From: Siphlonurus alternatus
Lineage: Eukaryota; Arthropoda; Insecta; Ephemeroptera; Siphlonuridae
Direction of reading: 5' to 3'
Assembly: GCA_949825025.1 (NCBI GenBank)
Contig: OX463782.1
Span: 37,101,951 to 37,165,950, forward strand
DNA length: 64,000 nucleotides
Shown in pieces: positions 21,909 through 32,620 of the stretch. The first letter of the stretch is position 1. Each line of letters opens with the position of its first letter. The position numbers and the translations under genes are program-made. The notes below the pieces were generated by a model. That model had not been told where the DNA came from and did not search any database. It was given only the letters and a program-made list of their open reading frames with translations.

Positions 21909-22246
21909 AAAAAGACTAACGTAAAATTGTTTACCATGTAACAGAACATAGAGAGACTTCCAGGAACCGCACAGAAAACTTTTAACCCTTCGTTTTTATA
22001 TAATGTAATCTGCAATAATACTGGGCATGATCTACGAATAACAATATTCAAGCTGAAGTTGGTCCAAAAGTATTTTTTACCACGACATGTCCACAAGATG
22101 ATATACACGGTTGCTCTTTTGTTTTCCACACGGTGAATCGATAGGCACCATGCAAACGACCAAGACAGCTCGGGTCAGTGCACATACTTTATACTTGATG
22201 GCTGTTGGTGTGACTTCTTGGAAAGTTTAGTCTAAATAATTGGAAG
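21909..22246. other. Unassigned, 340 bp
   Basis: Nothing recognised. Confidence 0.4.
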
Positions 22247-22888
22247 CCAGAGTTGAAATAAATATTCGCTATTAAGAGGTCGAGCGTGGCGCAGTGCATT
22301 GACCGGTTCTCGTTAGATCACCGAAGTCAGACTACGTCGAGCGTGGTTAGTACTTGGATGGGTGACCGTTTCAAGTAAAAAATACGCTGCTCCCTCCCTG
22401 GGGTAAATTCGTCTCGCTTTCCACCCAGTGCAGTGATGCACTTGTGTGTGGTTCCCCAGGCTTTGGACATCGCTTTGGTCCATTGAGAAAAAGTAGAGGT
22501 GTCCGTCCTGACTGAGGTTTTCTACGGTTCCCTCAGTCTCACCTCAGCGAATGCTGGGACGCGTAATTAAGCATGCAGGCCGTGGCCACTATCCGTTCCC
22601 TACCTTATCCCTACCCAGTACCCCGCCGCGAACTATAAGCTTTTAGGGGTGTATCCTTGTAAAACAAAAAAAAAAAAGTTCTCTCCTCGTCTAATTCCCT
22701 CTTATTTTGCATCATTTTAGAGGAGAAAAAGACTAGATTACGTCTTCTTTCCTCTTATTGATAATAAAATGTTAAAATTATTGTTTTCATTTTATTCTCA
22801 CTTTGAGCAAGGAGAAAACAAGATGGAGGTAAAAAGATTAGGTTTAGACGTGTTTAGACGAGTTGAAGACGTAATTTTTTAATCAGGG
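22247..22888 (+). mobile_element. MITE-A copy 5, split by SINE-5S-1
   Basis: 5' 29 bp (AGAGTTGAAATAAATATTCG) at 22247-22275; the remainder from TTCTCTCCTCGTC at 22678 to 22888. The SINE inserted after CTATTAAG. Confidence 0.85.
22276..22677 (+). mobile_element. SINE-5S-1 copy 3, full length, inserted in MITE-A
   Basis: Best full-length copy (402 bp). The 5S rRNA-like head includes TCTCGTTAGATCACCGAAG (compare 5S TCTCGTCTGATCTCGGAAG) and a nearly exact 5S C-box at 22344-22368 (GTTAGTACTTGGATGGGTGA), so the internal Pol III promoter is recognisable. The central domain follows at about 22508-22560, then a unique 3' part and poly(A). It splits a MITE-A copy (22247-22275 and 22678-22888). Confidence 0.92.
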
Positions 22889-23524
22889 AGACGTATCGGG
22901 AAAAGCGAATTTACCACAGAGGCAAAGACAGCTTTACAGTGTCCGTCACATTTAAAAGTCTCATGGTCAGAAGTGCTCGGGAAACATTCGGCTCGGCTCG
23001 GCCAGTGATGTCCTTCGTTACAAACCGACTACCAATGACTGAGAGCGTTACAAACACGACCATGAGCCAGATAAATGTGACTGCTACTCTAGTTTCGCAA
23101 GCGCCCGGTACATAGGCAGCCCCTTGAGCGCTCAAGATAGGCGGGAAGCCTAGATGGCAGGCGGTATCGACGAAGGGTTTGCATGGGGATATTGGATATA
23201 ATATATATTATACTATATAATAATATATGTACAATTTTCTGATACCTACTACAATAATAATGAATGAAATTTTGTCAAAAAATTGTACCAGCATTTGTTT
23301 TCACGGTTCCTGTAATCGAGCGCTGCAAGTACATACCTTAAAGCCGTAGATGGCACAAGTCGCTGCTGTGTACATACATACGACATTTGTAATCTAATGA
23401 CCCATTATGTGCGGACACAACCTGCAAATATGGTCCTGAGTCTCCAACCCACCATGATGCAATCACAGCGCGTCTTCCGGGTTACAAAATGACACCACCG
23501 AGAGTTACATGCTGCCAACGACTA
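22889..23524. other. Unassigned, 640 bp
   Basis: An AT-only patch at 23195-23232; otherwise unique-looking. Confidence 0.35.
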
Positions 23525-23736
23525 AAGGCGGATTCAGATGGCGACAACGGCGATGCGACGCGATTTTGACATAAAAGCTGTGAAATCCTATGCGGCGGCG
23601 AATTCGCCGGTAATCGCGTTAATTACGATGCTCTTTTTCTTTTAATCGCCCAATATGGCCGCCAATGGATGTTACAGCAAGTGCGCATTATTCGCGTCGC
23701 GTCGCATGGTGAAAATATTGCCATGTGAATCCACCT
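23525..23736 (+). mobile_element. Harb-G copy 7, best preserved
   Basis: AAGGCGGATTCAGATGGCGA to CATGTGAATCCACCTT; every family block is present, including CAATATGGCCGCCAATGGAT and AGCAAGTGCGCATTATTC. Confidence 0.88.
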
Positions 23737-24447
23737 TAAGGCCGCGATCAATCAGCACTCGATGTGAACCAACCGCCCGTGTCTTATATCCGTACACATC
23801 ACGTATATCTAGTTTGCACTAGTTTCAAGGGGTATTCAAGTTAGCTTTTTGACTCTTGGGTGCCAATGGGAGCTAGTGCGGTCCACTCATGCAAGGAACA
23901 TTTCTTCATGTGACCACACTTTGGAGAACTTGATGACCCTTGCGGTAGTCTTCATGCAACTTTGACCCAGGTGCGAATTAGGGGGGCGCTGATTAACTTG
24001 TTCCCAAACGTCGAGGTGTTCGTAATGTCAATTTTATAATGAGACGCATTTTTTTATGTCATTTCCTTCCCCAAATTTCAGTTATGACGTCACGAGAGAA
24101 AACGGAAGTCATTTTGTAAAACAAGACGTCTATGACGTTATAAATTTTCAATGTCATTTTATTAAAATTCCGCAGAGTATATAATAATTCAATTTTATTT
24201 GTTTTATATTTTAAGTAATTTAAGTACATAAAATTTATGCTACAATATAAAAAATTGTTAGGTTTTAAATTTCACTCGTGTGTCATTTTGAAACTAGATA
24301 TGTCATGAAAGTATACAAACGTACAAAATGTCACCGTCGCGTCGCGGCGTCCAATGTCGCGTCGCGTCACTCAGACGAGGGGGCGTGGCGTTTCCAAGGT
24401 TCCCTCACTCACACCAGGTAACTGACTCAATTTAGAAGGCCCATATT
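23737..24447. other. Unassigned, 710 bp
   Basis: One ATGACGTCACG at about 24083 and GTCGCGTCGCG words at 24337-24367. Confidence 0.35.
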
Positions 24448-24610
24448 CAGGCACGGATTCAGGGTGGAGGCTGGGAGGGCTACAGCCCCACCCCCCAAAA
24501 TTTTTATTCAACGTAGGCAATTTAGGCATTTTCATTACATCAATTTTATTTAGCATTGTTCTTATGGAGATTCCTGTCCACCACGAAAGTTGGTTTTGCA
24601 TCCGCGCCTG
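24448..24610. mobile_element. hAT-M copy 2
   Basis: CAGGCACGGATTCAGGG to GCATCCGCGCCTG; flanks CCCATATT and CGCATACC are at best a diverged duplication. Confidence 0.8.
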
Positions 24611-24718
24611 CGCATACCTTCAAGTATATACAACTTGATTATCATGGGGGAGAGACGCAAAGCTTAAAAAAAGTCACCATGAAACGAAAATTTGTTAAAT
24701 ATTTTATAACCTCCTTTG

Positions 24719-24933
24719 CTGGGGTAAATTCATCTCGCCTTCCACCCAGTGCAGTCATACACTTGTGTGTGGTTCCCCAGGCTTTGGACATCGCTTTAGT
24801 CCAAAAGTATAAGTGTACCCGTCCTCCACAGTTCCCTCAGTCTCACCTCAGCGAATGCTGGGACTCGTAACAGGCCGTGGCCACCATTCTTTCCCCATCT
24901 TATCCCTACCCCATTACTCCGCCGCGAGCTGAA
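24719..24933 (+). mobile_element. SINE-5S-1 copy 4, 5'-truncated
   Basis: Starts after the 5S head at GGGGTAAATTCATCTC and runs through a damaged central domain (the GACTGAGG half is deleted at about 24825) to CCGCCGCGAGCTG. Confidence 0.82.
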
Positions 24934-25151
24934 GTTCATTGACCCCCAGACTGCTGAGTGTTGTCTCCACCCGAGCCAATCAGCTGATGTTATCGGGAAA
25001 ACTAGATCGCTTCCGGCGGATGATTTTAACGTCAAACAGCTGATCCGTCACGTAATTTAAATACCTTCGGTCTAGACAGGGTTCTAATTGCAAGTGACAC
25101 ATTTCAGTTAATATCAGCGTAACAAAATTATAATGTGATTGTAGACTCTAT

Positions 25152-25333
25152 CGTCCGGAATAATGAGCTATCTGTCTACCATGACACGATGCTATTTCAG
25201 GTGAACGCATCAACAATTATACATCAATTTACAGCTTATAATTGCGCTCACCTGAAATAGCAGATAGCTCATTATTTATTGCAATGATCACATCGTGGTA
25301 AGCAGTATAGCTCAATATTCTGGATGAGGGACG
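25152..25333. mobile_element. FB-5 foldback copy 1
   Basis: Inverted arms: CGTCCGGAATAATGAGCTAT ... and GCTCAATATTCTGGATGAGG; inner blocks GCTATTTCAGGTGA / CACCTGAAATAGCAGATAGC. Short unpaired axis with AATTTACAGCTTATAAT. Confidence 0.78.
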
Positions 25334-25761
25334 ACATAATGTTAATATTTTGGTTAATTAATATGCTTTTGATAGTAAATTTAACAACACGTGAAAAAAA
25401 TGGAAATATTTTGAAAGACAGATATAAAAATAGCACGTAGTGATCTATATACCATCTTCAAGGCACGCAATGCTTTTTTTTTTTTTTGCATCTTATTATC
25501 CCCTCAATTATGTCACAAACGTATCATATAATCAAATCCTGACATTTTCAGGTATGTGCTCAGGTAACTCCCTCCCCGCGAGAACCATCAATCAGGCACA
25601 AAGATCAGTCTGGCTCCGGCGAGAAGCTGCGCGCACGATTAGATCCGAATATTTACGAAGTCTCCCGAACACCTCGTATAAGTCTTGCCGGGCGAGTAGT
25701 ACGGGTGTAGTACGCGCGAAACGCTCGAATGCTCAACAACAGGCCGGCGTGAAGTCCCCCG

Positions 25762-25800
25762 TGTATATATAAAATCATGCGGGTGACCAGTGTCAATCAG
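25762..25800 (+). promoter_or_regulatory. Possible TATA promoter
   Basis: GTATATATAAAATC at about 25762-25775, with GTCAATCAGA 25-30 bp downstream at an initiator-like distance, preceded by 200 bp of GC-richer unique DNA. No supported gene follows. Confidence 0.2.
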
Positions 25801-26050
25801 AATGAAAAAGTGTTGTGTCATGCGAAATATTCAAGTGCAATTACAGTGTAACTTCCCCTATAATTATCAAATGATTAATTCTGGTTATATTATAAGGACT
25901 GTCATTTGCAACGATATGTGTACATATAAATTAACAACAAATCAGATAGATTTACGGCATAATAATATTGATAAAGTGTAAATTAAGTGAACTTTTTCTG
26001 TGCAGTTTCTTCAGATCGCATCTTTTTTCACAAGGTAAAACGATAAGACA

Positions 26051-26076
26051 TCTCTCTCCCTCTCTCTCTCTCTCTA
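26051..26076. repeat. TC microsatellite
   Basis: CTCTCTC run beside a GC-rich stretch. Confidence 0.85.
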
Positions 26077-26464
26077 TATGGGCGGCGCGCTAGCAGAGGC
26101 GCCGGCTTGCCGCGCCGCCTCCCCGCTAGATAATGGGTCGGCAGCAGCCGCAAATACTCTGATTAAAACTGATGGGCTGTCTACTGAGTTAATTGCAGCA
26201 GCCACTGACAGCCAGCACGAGTAAACATCATTGTGTTTGCTACGTGTTATTGACGGCACCAATTTTCGATGTTGTGAGCTCATTTATGAAAACATATTGT
26301 CAAAATTTGGCTAAACTATTTTCCTCGGTTGATAGAGGTCAATGTCGCTTGACAATGTCTTGCTCTTTAATTGTTGTTTATTTTCATCTTGGCGACTGCT
26401 TTGTTACTGCGGGACCTCCGCGCCCGCTCGTTAGTCGCGGTCCCCGTCTCGCATTCTGACGTAC

Positions 26465-26580
26465 CGTACATTGTAAAACAAGCTTTATCCCGGCCCGAAC
26501 TTTGTAAAACAAGCTTTATCCCGGCCCCTACTTTGTAAAACAAGCTGTACTCTGGCCCCTATAACATCGTAAAAACTGTC
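26465..26580 (+). repeat. Minisatellite, three units, left part
   Basis: Three copies of a unit with TTGTAAAACAAGCT and TATCCCGGCCC, about 36 bp each. Confidence 0.8.
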
Positions 26581-26593
26581 ATATAGTTGAAAT

Positions 26594-28822
26594 CCTAGTA
26601 TATTGAAAAATTTCGATTTTAACTCATCTTTTACATGCACGTCTAAACCTAATACACGCAGAAAAGTCCCAACACACTTACATGTGTAAAGACGGGTTTT
26701 ACACTTTTTGCTTAAGAATCCAACGAAAAAAGTGTTAGATCTTAAGCAAAAAGTGTTAGAATTTACGCATTGTGTGTTGCGTTTTCAAAATGTGTAAGAG
26801 CTAGCACAAAGGTATTAAAAGTTAAGATTTCAATGAGTAGTAGTCTACACATTAAGTGTGTAAGATGTATGGCTACGCCCAAAGTGTGTAAGATTTTAAG
26901 ATGAAAGTGTGTAAAAAGTCAGTATACAAGAGTGTAACGAGAGAGGTAAAACTATGTTCTTAAAACTCAACACCTTTGGTGAGTAAAAGTTAAGCAACAA
27001 AACTGTTTAAAAAGTTGTTTTACACACCAAGCTAGTTAACTTCCTACACATGCATCTTAAACAACAACACACAAAATGTGTTAAGATGGACTTAAGAATA
27101 AAACGTATTAGAATCAACACATTGGTGCTTAAAATCTTACACACCTTCTTTTAAAATCCTACACATGCAACTTAAGCAGCAACACACGAAATGTGTTAAG
27201 CTGTTTTTTAGAATAAAACGTATAAGAATCAACACAGTAGTGCTTAAAATCTTACACACTTTGTTTCAGTTTAAAGTCCTACACAGTTACACAGTTACAC
27301 ATCTGCGCAAAGGATGCGCGCAGCGTCATCAGAGACAGGAATTTGCGACCGTTAGATTTGAAGTTCTTTGCTGTGTGTTTGATCGCTTGTGTGTTAGTTC
27401 ATCAATATCTGGATTTGATGAGGTTTTCGTTTCGTGATAGTTTAAATTTTGTAATATTTTACTTGTGAATGTAAGTGCATGTTGTAATCGAGTTTTAGAT
27501 AATGCGACAATAGTGTGTGAAGTGTGCGAGTGTGTATCAGTGTATTGAAACTGTAGATTTGATTAAACGTTCGTTTAGGCGCGGGCAAGAAGCCGGGGAG
27601 TCGCCATGGCATAACATTGTGTGCACTGAAAACTCAATAAAAACTCGAGTATTTTAGTGCAATATGTGCAAGAATGCTTTCAGCATCAATTTATGTGCCG
27701 TTGTATTAATGAGTGTTTCAAGAAATATTGTCTAAAATATATTAATATATATGTACACCTACAAATGGTTATTAAAGTGCGTACGAAATTTGTCTTTCTA
27801 TTGAACTATAGAACTGCACAAAAAGTTTTTGTTTAATATAATCTACTTTTTTGTTACTTGCATCATCATTTTTTTTAATCATGTGATATCTGTGTTCTTA
27901 AGTAATAAAAAAATTTCATTTATAAAAAAAAAATGTAAATTTTAATTATATTTTATCCATGAAACCACCTTTTTTTAAGCAAATACACAATTATCATAGT
28001 ATAATTTATTATAACTATTTTTTAATTTTAGGATACTTAGGAGGATAGAAGTTGTTTTAAAAAATACTGAAGAAAATTATAAATATAAGAGGAATAAATA
28101 ATAATTCGAATAATAATTAGGCAGCTAAAAATTAGAAGATGTATTTTAATTTATAATATTCAATATATTATGCTATCGTATATACACTTATAAGTCTTCG
28201 AAAAGTTAAGAGACATAGCTATAGTATAATACTAAAATATATAAAATCATAAAATCCTACACTGCAGGTGCGTAGAAAGCTACGCACAAAAGCTTAGAAA
28301 ACTAAACACTAGGTGCGTAGAAAGCTACACACAAAAAGCTTAGCAGCCTACACTCTTGGGGCGTAGAATCTTACACCAAGTGTGTAACATTTTATGCAGT
28401 TCTGTGTAGAACTTTACGCTCAAGGGGTGTTGGATCTTACGCTCAAAAATTTAGAATCCAACACACTAAATGTGTAAAAATTTAAACATCTTGATGTGTT
28501 GAGCTCTAAACTCTCGTGTGTGTAAGATTTAAGGATTTTTCCTTTGAGGTACAAAAACAACACAGTAAATGTGTTGCTTTTTAGGATATTTGCTTTAAAT
28601 ATTTTTTGAGTGTATTTTTACCTCAAAAACATATCTTATTTCCTCTTCGCTAAAAGTGAGGATGAAATGAAGAATATATTTCCATATCATATGCTTAATA
28701 AGAGGAAAAAAGACGGTAATATCGTATTTTTCCTCTAAAATGGTGCGCAATATGAGGACAAAAGACGAGAAGAGAACTTATATTATAGCGAATGAAAGAC
28801 CGTGTAATTTATTTCAACTCTG
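26594..28822 (-). mobile_element. MITE-A copy 6, split by a 1,958-bp TA element
   Basis: Minus-strand parts 26594-26654 and 28613-28822. The empty site in other copies reads CCTAATATTTTTACC; here it is CCTAATA | insert | TATTTTTACC, which shows a duplicated TA. Confidence 0.88.
26655..28612. mobile_element. 1,958-bp TA-flanked non-autonomous element with dense subterminal repeats
   Basis: Flanked by TA at 26653-26654 and 28613-28614 inside MITE-A copy 6. Ends form a weak inverted repeat: left CACGCAGAAAAG, right (complement) CACTCAAAAAAT. The outer 650 bp on the left and about 350 bp on the right are filled with variants of GTGTAAGATTTTAAG, ACACATTT...TGTGT and their complements in both orientations (for example 26683-26720, 26876-26915, 27150-27260, 28270-28520). 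The middle (about 27300-28250) is AT-rich with no convincing protein. TA duplication suggests mobilisation by a Tc1/mariner-like or related transposase, an inference only. Confidence 0.75.
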
Positions 28823-28848
28823 GTGTACCATGCAAGGCTCGTAAATTG

Positions 28849-28910
28849 TATAGCAAGCTGTATATACTCCAGCCCGAACATTGTAAAACAAGCTGCACTC
28901 TTACGCCAGT
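28849..28910 (+). repeat. Minisatellite, right part beyond the nested elements
   Basis: AGCAAGCTGTATATACTCCA and TTGTAAAACAAGCTGCACTC continue the 26465-26580 array, now separated by MITE-A copy 6 and its insert. Confidence 0.7.
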
Positions 28911-29001
28911 GCAATGTAACAATCAAGTATATATTCGTAATATACACCACCCCCGAAACCCAAGTATCTGCTCCCGACTTGATAATATCTAGTGATATAC
29001 A

Positions 29002-29398
29002 TTTTTTTTTAAATCAAAAACATTAACTGCATGCGCACTTCTTACTAATTACTCACTAAGTTTGAAACCCCGAACCTTCCAAAATTCTAACTTGAGCGTT
29101 TCAAGGGCTCTTCTGGAACGGGAGCGGCCACGGCCTTGCAATCCATCCCGACATTTGCCTGCAACTGAGGGAAACGTGGAAACCTCAGCCAGGATTATAG
29201 ACGCTACAATGAACCGAAAGTGCAATGGTCCAAAGCCAGAGGAACCACAGAGTGGAAAAGCGCAACGATTTACCCCTGGGTGGGAAACATTTTTTTTTTG
29301 TTGAAAATGGTCACCCATCCAACTACTAACCACGCTCGGCGTTGCTTGACTTCGGTGATCTGACAAGACCCGGTCAAGCGCACTGCGTCACACCTCCC
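29002..29398 (-). mobile_element. SINE-5S-2 copy 2
   Basis: Minus-strand, near full length: head with GACCGGGTCTTGTCAGATCA, C-box GTTAGTAGTTGGATGGGTGA (29308-29327 region), central domain at about 29160-29195, tail at the T run 29002-29010. Confidence 0.88.
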
Positions 29399-29420
29399 TT
29401 AATACTTAATACCTTGTTAA

Positions 29421-29607
29421 GGGCTGCCTCACACAGGATCGCATGATCTCGCATCGTTTGATTTCAAAAGTATAAGAACCTATGCGATCAGGTGTAGCCG
29501 CGCACATAGCATCGTATCGTATATATTCTTATACCATAATAAGAAATTTAGAACTGGTTCTAAAAGAGGAACGTGCGATCATATAATTACGAGTCTATGT
29601 GCGACAT
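29421..29607 (+). mobile_element. Harb-Q copy 1
   Basis: Left end GGGCTGCCTCACACAGGATC after TAA (29418-29420). Interior AGAACCTATGCGATCAGSTGTG-like and AAGAAATTTAGAACYGGTTCT, shared with 34307-34532. Right end GTCTATGTGCGACAT has lost its terminal C run. Confidence 0.7.
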
Positions 29608-30272
29608 GTTTTTCTTGCCTGGCAGTAATTTTCAAAGTCGGACTTAGTTGTCAAAATTTTACCACAAAAGTAACGCCCCTGTTGAATAATAAGATCAATT
29701 GACATTGTATCTCACATTTAGAATGTACTATATAAATATAACATACGTACAGGTGAATTTTGATCGATTTCTTAATTAATTTTCAGTATATTATTAATGT
29801 TTTCAGTGCATAAATACAACCTGAAGAGCCAAACTAACAAATCAATCCATCAGGTATTTTTTTACTGGTAGTCAGAATAGAAAAAAATACAAATAAATCC
29901 AAACAAATGATGAGAGTCACTTGTTATATATAGCCGACTTTCGATAAAACGATCTGCCCTGTGTCAGCGTATTGCGCCCAAAGTATTTTGTATTCAATAT
30001 TATTTGAAATCGCGAATTCGAGTACATATTTCCAAACAGTTGACGTAAAAAAAATTTATACATGCGAAAACCAGCAAATGAGAAAAAAACAAAACATAGA
30101 AAAGTAGACATTACCTTTACAATTTTCAGTACCAAAATAATCCTGATTACGAAAATAGATATGAGATATAAACTTTGACACAATTAGTTTTTAGAATAAA
30201 TTGTTTGCAAAGTTCACATATTTCTCTTAAATTAGCTTATTGATAAAACAGACATAAGACTGGCATAATATT
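29608..30272. other. Unassigned, 665 bp
   Basis: AT-rich, nothing recognised. Confidence 0.4.
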
Positions 30273-30535
30273 CCCGAGTTGAAATAAATTTCATCTTTTA
30301 TTTGCTATTTAAGCTCTCTCCTCGTCTATAAATTGTTTCTTATTTTGCATCATTTTAGAAGAGAAAAGAGGGAAAAAGACAAGATTATTATAAGTAATTT
30401 TTCCTCAGTGTTAAAATATTTGTCTTCATTTCATCCTCACTTTGAGCGAAGAGGAAATAAGATGTGTTTTAGAGGTAAAAAAATTAGGTTTAGACGTGTA
30501 AAGGATAAGTTGAAGACTTAATTTTTCAACTAGGG
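30273..30535 (+). mobile_element. MITE-A copy 7
   Basis: Intact ends CCCGAGTTGAAATAAATTTC and TTTTTCAACTAGGG; internal deletion around the TGAGCATAAAATG block. Confidence 0.9.
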
Positions 30536-30957
30536 AAAATGATACATAAAAATATGTAGTAATCCCCAAGAATTAAAAAAAACTGTGATCAAAGAACGTC
30601 AATAATTAATTTCATAATTTTTAACTTGAAATTAAAAAAAAAGTGTTAATGCAGAGGATAAATAATGCACGTTTTTCATTATTTATTTATTACTGATGTA
30701 TACAGATTAACATTCGGTGTATAAAGAAATAAAATAACATTTTAACTTTATATGATGTTTTTTCAGTTGTTTTTACCCATCAATAAGGAACATTTCTAAA
30801 TATAAAACAACAAACAATGAACCTTACGTCAATGTTTTTCTTGTAATAACTCGCCTGCTTGATTGATGGCCAGAAATACCCTCCGCTTCAACAACCACGA
30901 GATCAAAACAACATTTCCGGCTACTTCCGGAGGAATTGATTCGTTGGGTGAACTGTA
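30536..30957. other. Unassigned, 420 bp
   Basis: AT-rich. CATTTCCGGCTACTTCCGGA at 30910-30930 resembles the Tc-N subterminal sequence just before Tc-N copy 1. Confidence 0.4.
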
Positions 30958-30959
30958 TA

Positions 30960-31180
30960 CAGTCAAATTAATTTGATATCCCTTCCGGAAGTGGCCGGAA
31001 GTGTGAAGTTTGCAGCTCTTCCATTTGTAATTCAGTTTTATAACTTTACAGAGTGGTTTGAAGTAGAAGTACTGACCTATGTGTGAAATTGTAACGCTGA
31101 AATATTAATAGAAAGACCAGAAGACCAGAAACCTTACACTTCCGGCTACTTCCGGAGGGAATATCATGTAAATTTGACTG
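30960..31180. mobile_element. Tc-N copy 1
   Basis: CAGTCAAATTAATTTGATAT to ATGTAAATTTGACTG with TA on both sides (30958-30959, 31181-31182). Subterminal CTTCCGGAAGTGGCCGGAAG and CTTCCGGCTACTTCCGGAGG. TA duplication plus a CAGT terminus is the Tc1/mariner pattern. Confidence 0.85.
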
Positions 31181-31312
31181 TAGGAGAGGACTAATGCAAC
31201 AAGTAAGACGCACCAGGAAAAGTGTAATAGATATATAGTGATAGAGCCGCCGCTATATTTATACCCCGCCATAACTTGAGCGTTGTAGCCTCTTTTACTG
31301 TCCGAGTGGCAA

Positions 31313-31553
31313 ATTGGGTGACCGTTTCAAGTAAAGTTGCTCCCTCCCTGGGATAAATTCACTTTCCACCCAGTACAGTGATGCACTTGTGTGTGGTTCC
31401 CCAGGCTTTGGACATCACTTTGGTCCATTCATAGCCCTCTGGTCTCTGCTGGAGAGGTATATGTATGGTCCATTGATAGAGAATAGAAGTGTCCGTCCTG
31501 ACTGAGGTTTTACACGGTTCCCTCAGTCTCACCTCAGTGAACGCTGGGACGCA
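31313..31553 (+). mobile_element. SINE-5S-1 copy 5, truncated at both ends
   Basis: Begins at GGGTGACCGTTTCAAG (end of the 5S part) and stops after GCTGGGACGC. About 45 bp have been added between two copies of TGGTCCATT, consistent with a small local duplication. Confidence 0.8.
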
Positions 31554-32100
31554 TAAAAAATGAAGAATCTCCAAGAGAATAAACCAATAATAAAAAAAAT
31601 TATATATACGATGCCGTTTTTCAGATTAGGGGGGGGGGGTTGAAACTTGGTAATTTCTACGTTTTCGTGCAAATAACTCATAGTTATTTGAGAAAATATT
31701 GAAGTCTTTATGTCCGAAACATTGCTCATATTTTGTCACCATTGTTATTTTTTCCATTTATAAATAATTCATATTTTACGTATTATTTTTTAGAATTTTT
31801 GTTTTAAATATACAATTAATTTTTAGAGATCTTGGCGCAATTGCTGTTTGCTTGGATCACGTCGGTCGGCATTTTTTTACTATAGCAAATTTACTAACAT
31901 CATGAGTGAATAATAAAAATATATGGTGACAGTTTCGTCTTAATTGCATAATTTCATTACTAATGAACCCGTATATACAATCCATGTAAATCCATACTAT
32001 TATTTTGAACCAAACAATCGAGAGCCAGAGATCTTATTAAAATGGGTACTCTTTGATAATGTGGGAATCTCATTATTGTCTTTGTAATTTGAATATGATT
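31554..32100. other. Unassigned, 550 bp
   Basis: A G run at 31629-31638; nothing else. Confidence 0.4.
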
Positions 32101-32175
32101 AGGCGTAGATCTGGGGGACTTAAGTCTCTCCCCCAAAATTTGGATTTAATATGGGCAATATAATATACAGGCAAT
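32101..32175. mobile_element. hAT-M left-end fragment
   Basis: GGCGTAGATCTGGGGG, then CCCCCAAAATTTGGATTTAA and TATGGGCAATATAAT; the rest is missing before SINE-5S-2 copy 3. Confidence 0.6.
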
Positions 32176-32201
32176 CCACCTCCAAATAATTATATTTAGA
32201 A

Positions 32202-32496
32202 GTTTTCAACAAAAAACACGCTTCCCTTTTCCACCATGTGGTTCCCCTGGCTTTGGACCATTGCACTTCCGGTTCATTGACAAAAGCTATAGCGTCCATC
32301 CTGGCTGAGGTTTCCACGTTTCCCTCAATCGCAGGCAAATGTCGGGATGGATATTGCAAGGCCGTGGCCGCTCCCGTTCCGGAAGAGCCCGCGAAACGCT
32401 CAAATTACGGTTTCGGAAGGTTTGGGGTTTCAAACTTAGTGAGTAAATAGTAAGTATAAGAAGTATACCCAGTTTGATAAATAAAAATAAATAAAA
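32202..32496 (+). mobile_element. SINE-5S-2 copy 3, 5'-truncated
   Basis: Begins after the C-box at TTTTCAACAAAAAACACG; retains the central domain (32298-32350) and an (AAAT)n-like tail. Confidence 0.83.
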
Positions 32497-32620
32497 ATTT
32501 TACTATCGAGCCAGGAACCCCGAAATTTTGCTCTACATAGATCTCATCACTATGGTGCATGTTCATGATTTAATTCGATCAGCTTCATAGACCTCACGTT
32601 CTGGGCTCCACTTGAATTAA

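Larger units (their letters stand above)
25334..26464. other. Unique-looking block, 1.1 kb
   Basis: Longest stretch of the left half free of recognised repeats, with GC-richer parts at 25570-25760 and 26085-26150. Could hold a non-coding exon or regulatory DNA; no coding call. Confidence 0.35.

Noticed and set aside
22276..22400. A functional 5S rRNA gene
   Set aside because: Only the promoter-bearing half resembles 5S; the 3' part and the closing stem are missing and the sequence runs into the SINE body.
27165..27437. 90-codon frame inside the TA element as a transposase remnant
   Set aside because: No catalytic DDE or zinc-finger pattern, and its first part is the subterminal repeat array.
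26655..28612. A CRISPR-like array
   Set aside because: Motifs are irregularly spaced, in both orientations, and degenerate, in a eukaryotic context; a transposon with subterminal repeats fits better.
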